From positions 1 through 14,153 of the forward strand of contig JAHFGZ010000024.1 of assembly GCA_023247155.1 (NCBI GenBank): 14,153 nt of DNA. Direction: 5' to 3'. The translations under genes were made by a program, and so were the position numbers. Shown one piece after another: positions 12,994-14,153 of the stretch. Origin of the DNA: Candidatus Omnitrophota bacterium (GTDB lineage: Bacteria > Omnitrophota > Gorgyraeia > Aquiviventales > Aquiviventaceae). Numbering within the stretch: the first letter of the stretch is position 1; every line of letters starts with the position of its first letter. A model generated the notes under the pieces. The model was not told where the DNA came from. It saw only the letters and a list, made by a program, of their open reading frames with translations, and ran no database searches.

Positions 12994-13563
12994 TCAGTTC
13001 CGCAGCCTGAGCGTCTCGACGGCGGTGGCGGACACTGTCCGTCCCCGCGGCGTCCGACGCTGCAGGGTCAGGGTGACGCGGACCTCGTTCTGCAGCAGCG
13101 CCGGATTGATGGCGGCATCCTCGAACGTCACACCCTGGACGCCGTCGGCCAGCACGCGCACGTTGACGCCCTGGAGGCGCTGGAGCTGCAGCTGAGCCGG
13201 CACGTAGACGTACTGGACGGGATTCGCGTTGTCCCACTCGATCGCGCCGATCGCGTCAACGATGGTCCCGTTGCCGTCCAGGTCGGCGGGGAGCGTGAAG
13301 GTGATCCGGGTGTTGCCGGGGGCGGCGGGGATGACCGCGTTCGGCGGGCTGCCGGCGGCCCGGCGGGTCCCGGAGCGCAGCTCGCCCACGAGACGGTTCA
13401 CGAGGAGGTGGCTGGCGGTGCGCGCCTCGCTCTGGCTGTGCGCGGTCCACCACAGGTCCGAGACGCCGGTGAGCCAGACGGTCACCAGGAGGCTCATCGA
13501 CAGCATGATGGTGCCCGCCACCATGGTTTCCACCAGCGTGAATCCACGGCGGGTGCGCGGCAT
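12994..13563 (-). CDS. type IV pilin-like protein (prepilin-type N-terminal cleavage site), PilW/GspJ-like
   Basis: This 189-residue prepilin begins MPRTRRG then FTLVETMVAG. The prepilin peptidase (PilD) site is after G7, with F8 as methylated first residue and E12 as the conserved Glu5 of mature pilins. A hydrophobic helix (8-30) follows. The body has the length and pattern of PilW/GspJ minor pilins (SEARTASHLLVNRLVGELRSGTR) and a beta-rich C terminus. ATG 13563 is two bases after the stop of the preceding gene, so translation is likely coupled. Confidence 0.88.
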   Translation of the reverse strand: MPRTRRGFTLVETMVAGTIMLSMSLLVTVWLTGVSDLWWTAHSQSEARTASHLLVNRLVGELRSGTRRAAGSPPNAVIPAAPGNTRITFTLPADLDGNGTIVDAIGAIEWDNANPVQYVYVPAQLQLQRLQGVNVRVLADGVQGVTFEDAAINPALLQNEVRVTLTLQRRTPRGRTVSATAVETLRLRN

Positions 13564-13565
13564 CG

Positions 13566-13967
13566 TCAGCTCGCCTGGCTCGACCGGACGGTGGAGGTGC
13601 TGCGCTGGTAGACCCGGCCGCGGTTCGTCCACGTGACCTGCACGATCAGCTCCCGAGGGTCCGCGGCGACGCTGGGGGAATGCGTCACGGTGATCTGCTG
13701 GTTGGGCAGGGTGTAGTTGCCGATCGCCACCGCGTAGCCGGCTGCGCCGTTGGCCACGCCGTTCGGGAAGGCGGCGGTCAGCTGGTTGAAGGGGGTCGCC
13801 TTGATCCGCTCCATCATGTCCCGGAGATCGTCGAGCGCCACGGTCGCCTGCTGCGCGACCTCCGTGAGATGGAGCGCCGAGTGGTAAGCGGCGAGGAGCC
13901 ACACGCCGGCCACGACGCAGACCGCGATGGCTATCAGCAGCTCCACCAGCGTCATCCCTCTCCGCAT
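13566..13967 (-). CDS. type IV pilin-like protein (prepilin-type N-terminal cleavage site), PilV/GspI-like
   Basis: This 133-residue prepilin has a very short leader MRRG followed by MTLVELLIAIAVCVVAG. Cleavage is expected after G4, with Glu5 of the mature protein at E9. The hydrophobic helix runs to about residue 28. The rest is short and resembles PilV/GspI minor pilins (ALDDLRDMMERIKATPFNQL). GAGGAG lies six bases before the ATG. It is the first gene behind the terminator and riboswitch, and so the first target of the switch. It shares the operon with a PilW/GspJ-like and a PilX-like protein, the usual minor-pilin set. Confidence 0.9.
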   Translation of the reverse strand: MRRGMTLVELLIAIAVCVVAGVWLLAAYHSALHLTEVAQQATVALDDLRDMMERIKATPFNQLTAAFPNGVANGAAGYAVAIGNYTLPNQQITVTHSPSVAADPRELIVQVTWTNRGRVYQRSTSTVRSSQAS

Positions 13968-13983
13968 CCCGCGCTCCTCGTTG

Positions 13984-14017
13984 AAAAAAACACGAGCCTG
14001 CGAAAAGAGGCTCGTGT
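13984..14017 (-). terminator. riboswitch-controlled intrinsic terminator
   Basis: On the minus strand ACACGAGCCT (14017-14008) pairs perfectly with AGGCTCGTGT (13999-13990) around the 8-base loop CTTTTCGC. The stem is followed immediately by a run of T to 13984. It lies between the c-di-GMP aptamer and the first pilin gene, 17 bases before that start codon, so termination here would silence the operon. The loop and top of the 5' arm are complementary to the 5' side of the aptamer. Confidence 0.92.
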
Positions 14018-14027
14018 GTCACCCACC

Positions 14028-14137
14028 CCCACCGGCAGCCCGGCTACCCCAGATGCTTCGCGTTGCGAAGCAACGCGACTGGGGCCCGTGGCGTTGCGTC
14101 CTCTTCTTTCGAAGAGTTTGCCCCTCTTTTCGGTTGG
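14028..14137 (-). promoter_or_regulatory. cyclic-di-GMP-I (GEMM) riboswitch aptamer
   Basis: The minus strand carries the GEMM-I consensus in order. There is a P1 5' strand CCAACCG (14137-14131), then GGGGCAAA and the stem CTCTTC-GAAA-GAAGAG with its GNRA tetraloop. GGACGCAACGCC follows, then the P3 stem CCCCAG/CTGGGG with an extended GC-rich apical hairpin. The last elements are TAGCCGGGCTGCCGG, the tetraloop-receptor/core side, and the closing CGGTGGG (14034-14028), which pairs with the 5' strand apart from one mismatch. The residue equivalent to G20 of the Vibrio Vc2 aptamer is G, which in known members goes with c-di-GMP rather than 3',3'-cGAMP. It precedes a terminator and three pilus genes, a common target of this class. 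Confidence 0.9.
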
Positions 14138-14145
14138 CTACTCTA

Positions 14146-14151
14146 AGTATG
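14146..14151 (-). promoter_or_regulatory. possible -10 box of the riboswitch/pilus operon
   Basis: CATACT on the minus strand matches TATAAT at four of six positions. It would start the transcript within a few bases of the aptamer 5' end. The -35 region is beyond the window, so this is tentative. Confidence 0.3.
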
Positions 14152-14153
14152 CC

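Noticed and set aside
12977..13237. N-terminal extension of the PilX-like protein to 13237
   Set aside because: It overlaps the preceding pilin gene and is out-of-frame sequence; the membrane helix begins right after ATG 12976, which has a good ribosome site.
14028..14137. 3',3'-cGAMP-specific GEMM variant
   Set aside because: The residue that switches specificity (G20 in Vc2 numbering) is G here, as in c-di-GMP binders; cGAMP types usually have A.

Overview
The window is about 67% G+C by eye and comes from a bacterium. Every recognisable gene lies on the minus strand, so it reads biologically from right to left. The gene set points to a deep-branching, diderm-like environmental lineage. It includes RNase Y with a YmdB-type phosphodiesterase, both exonuclease VII subunits, IspA and Dxs of the MEP pathway, a compact GltX, a tRNA with encoded CCA, type IV pseudopilins and cyclic-di-GMP elements. 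The compact GltX, the tRNA-linked GIY-YIG gene and the dispersed palindromes remind me most of Omnitrophota-type metagenome genomes. That assignment is an impression (about 0.5), not a proof.

Right end (11.3-14.15 kb): a predicted cyclic-di-GMP-I (GEMM) riboswitch is followed by a strong intrinsic terminator. Behind it is a tight three-gene cluster: two type IV pilin-like proteins with canonical prepilin peptidase sites and one large PilX-like protein. The cluster closes with a second intrinsic terminator that starts inside the last coding sequence. A PilZ-domain protein at the other end of the window is a second possible c-di-GMP receiver.

Middle (7.1-11.3 kb): a PfpI/DJ-1 family protein, an Rrf2-family regulator with a good promoter, a 94-bp nested palindrome, 5-formyltetrahydrofolate cyclo-ligase, RNase Y and a YmdB-type metallophosphoesterase. 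Left-centre (1.0-7.2 kb): a compact, probably co-transcribed housekeeping run, xseA-xseB-ispA-dxs-gltX-pilZ, with short gaps or overlaps.

Left end (0-1.0 kb): one intact tRNA-Gln(CUG), a small GIY-YIG nuclease gene, a 5' tRNA-Gln fragment on one side and a 3' tRNA-Gln fragment on the other. Palindromes and short tandem repeats lie between and beside them. The window edge cuts a small membrane-protein gene.

The most interesting signals are: (1) the riboswitch-terminator-pseudopilin unit, with a 10-nt perfect complement that looks like a built-in antiterminator; (2) the GIY-YIG/tRNA-Gln cassette bounded by tRNA-derived direct repeats; (3) a palindromic element family found between genes, beside the broken tRNA and also in frame inside dxs, comparable in principle to Rickettsia palindromic elements.
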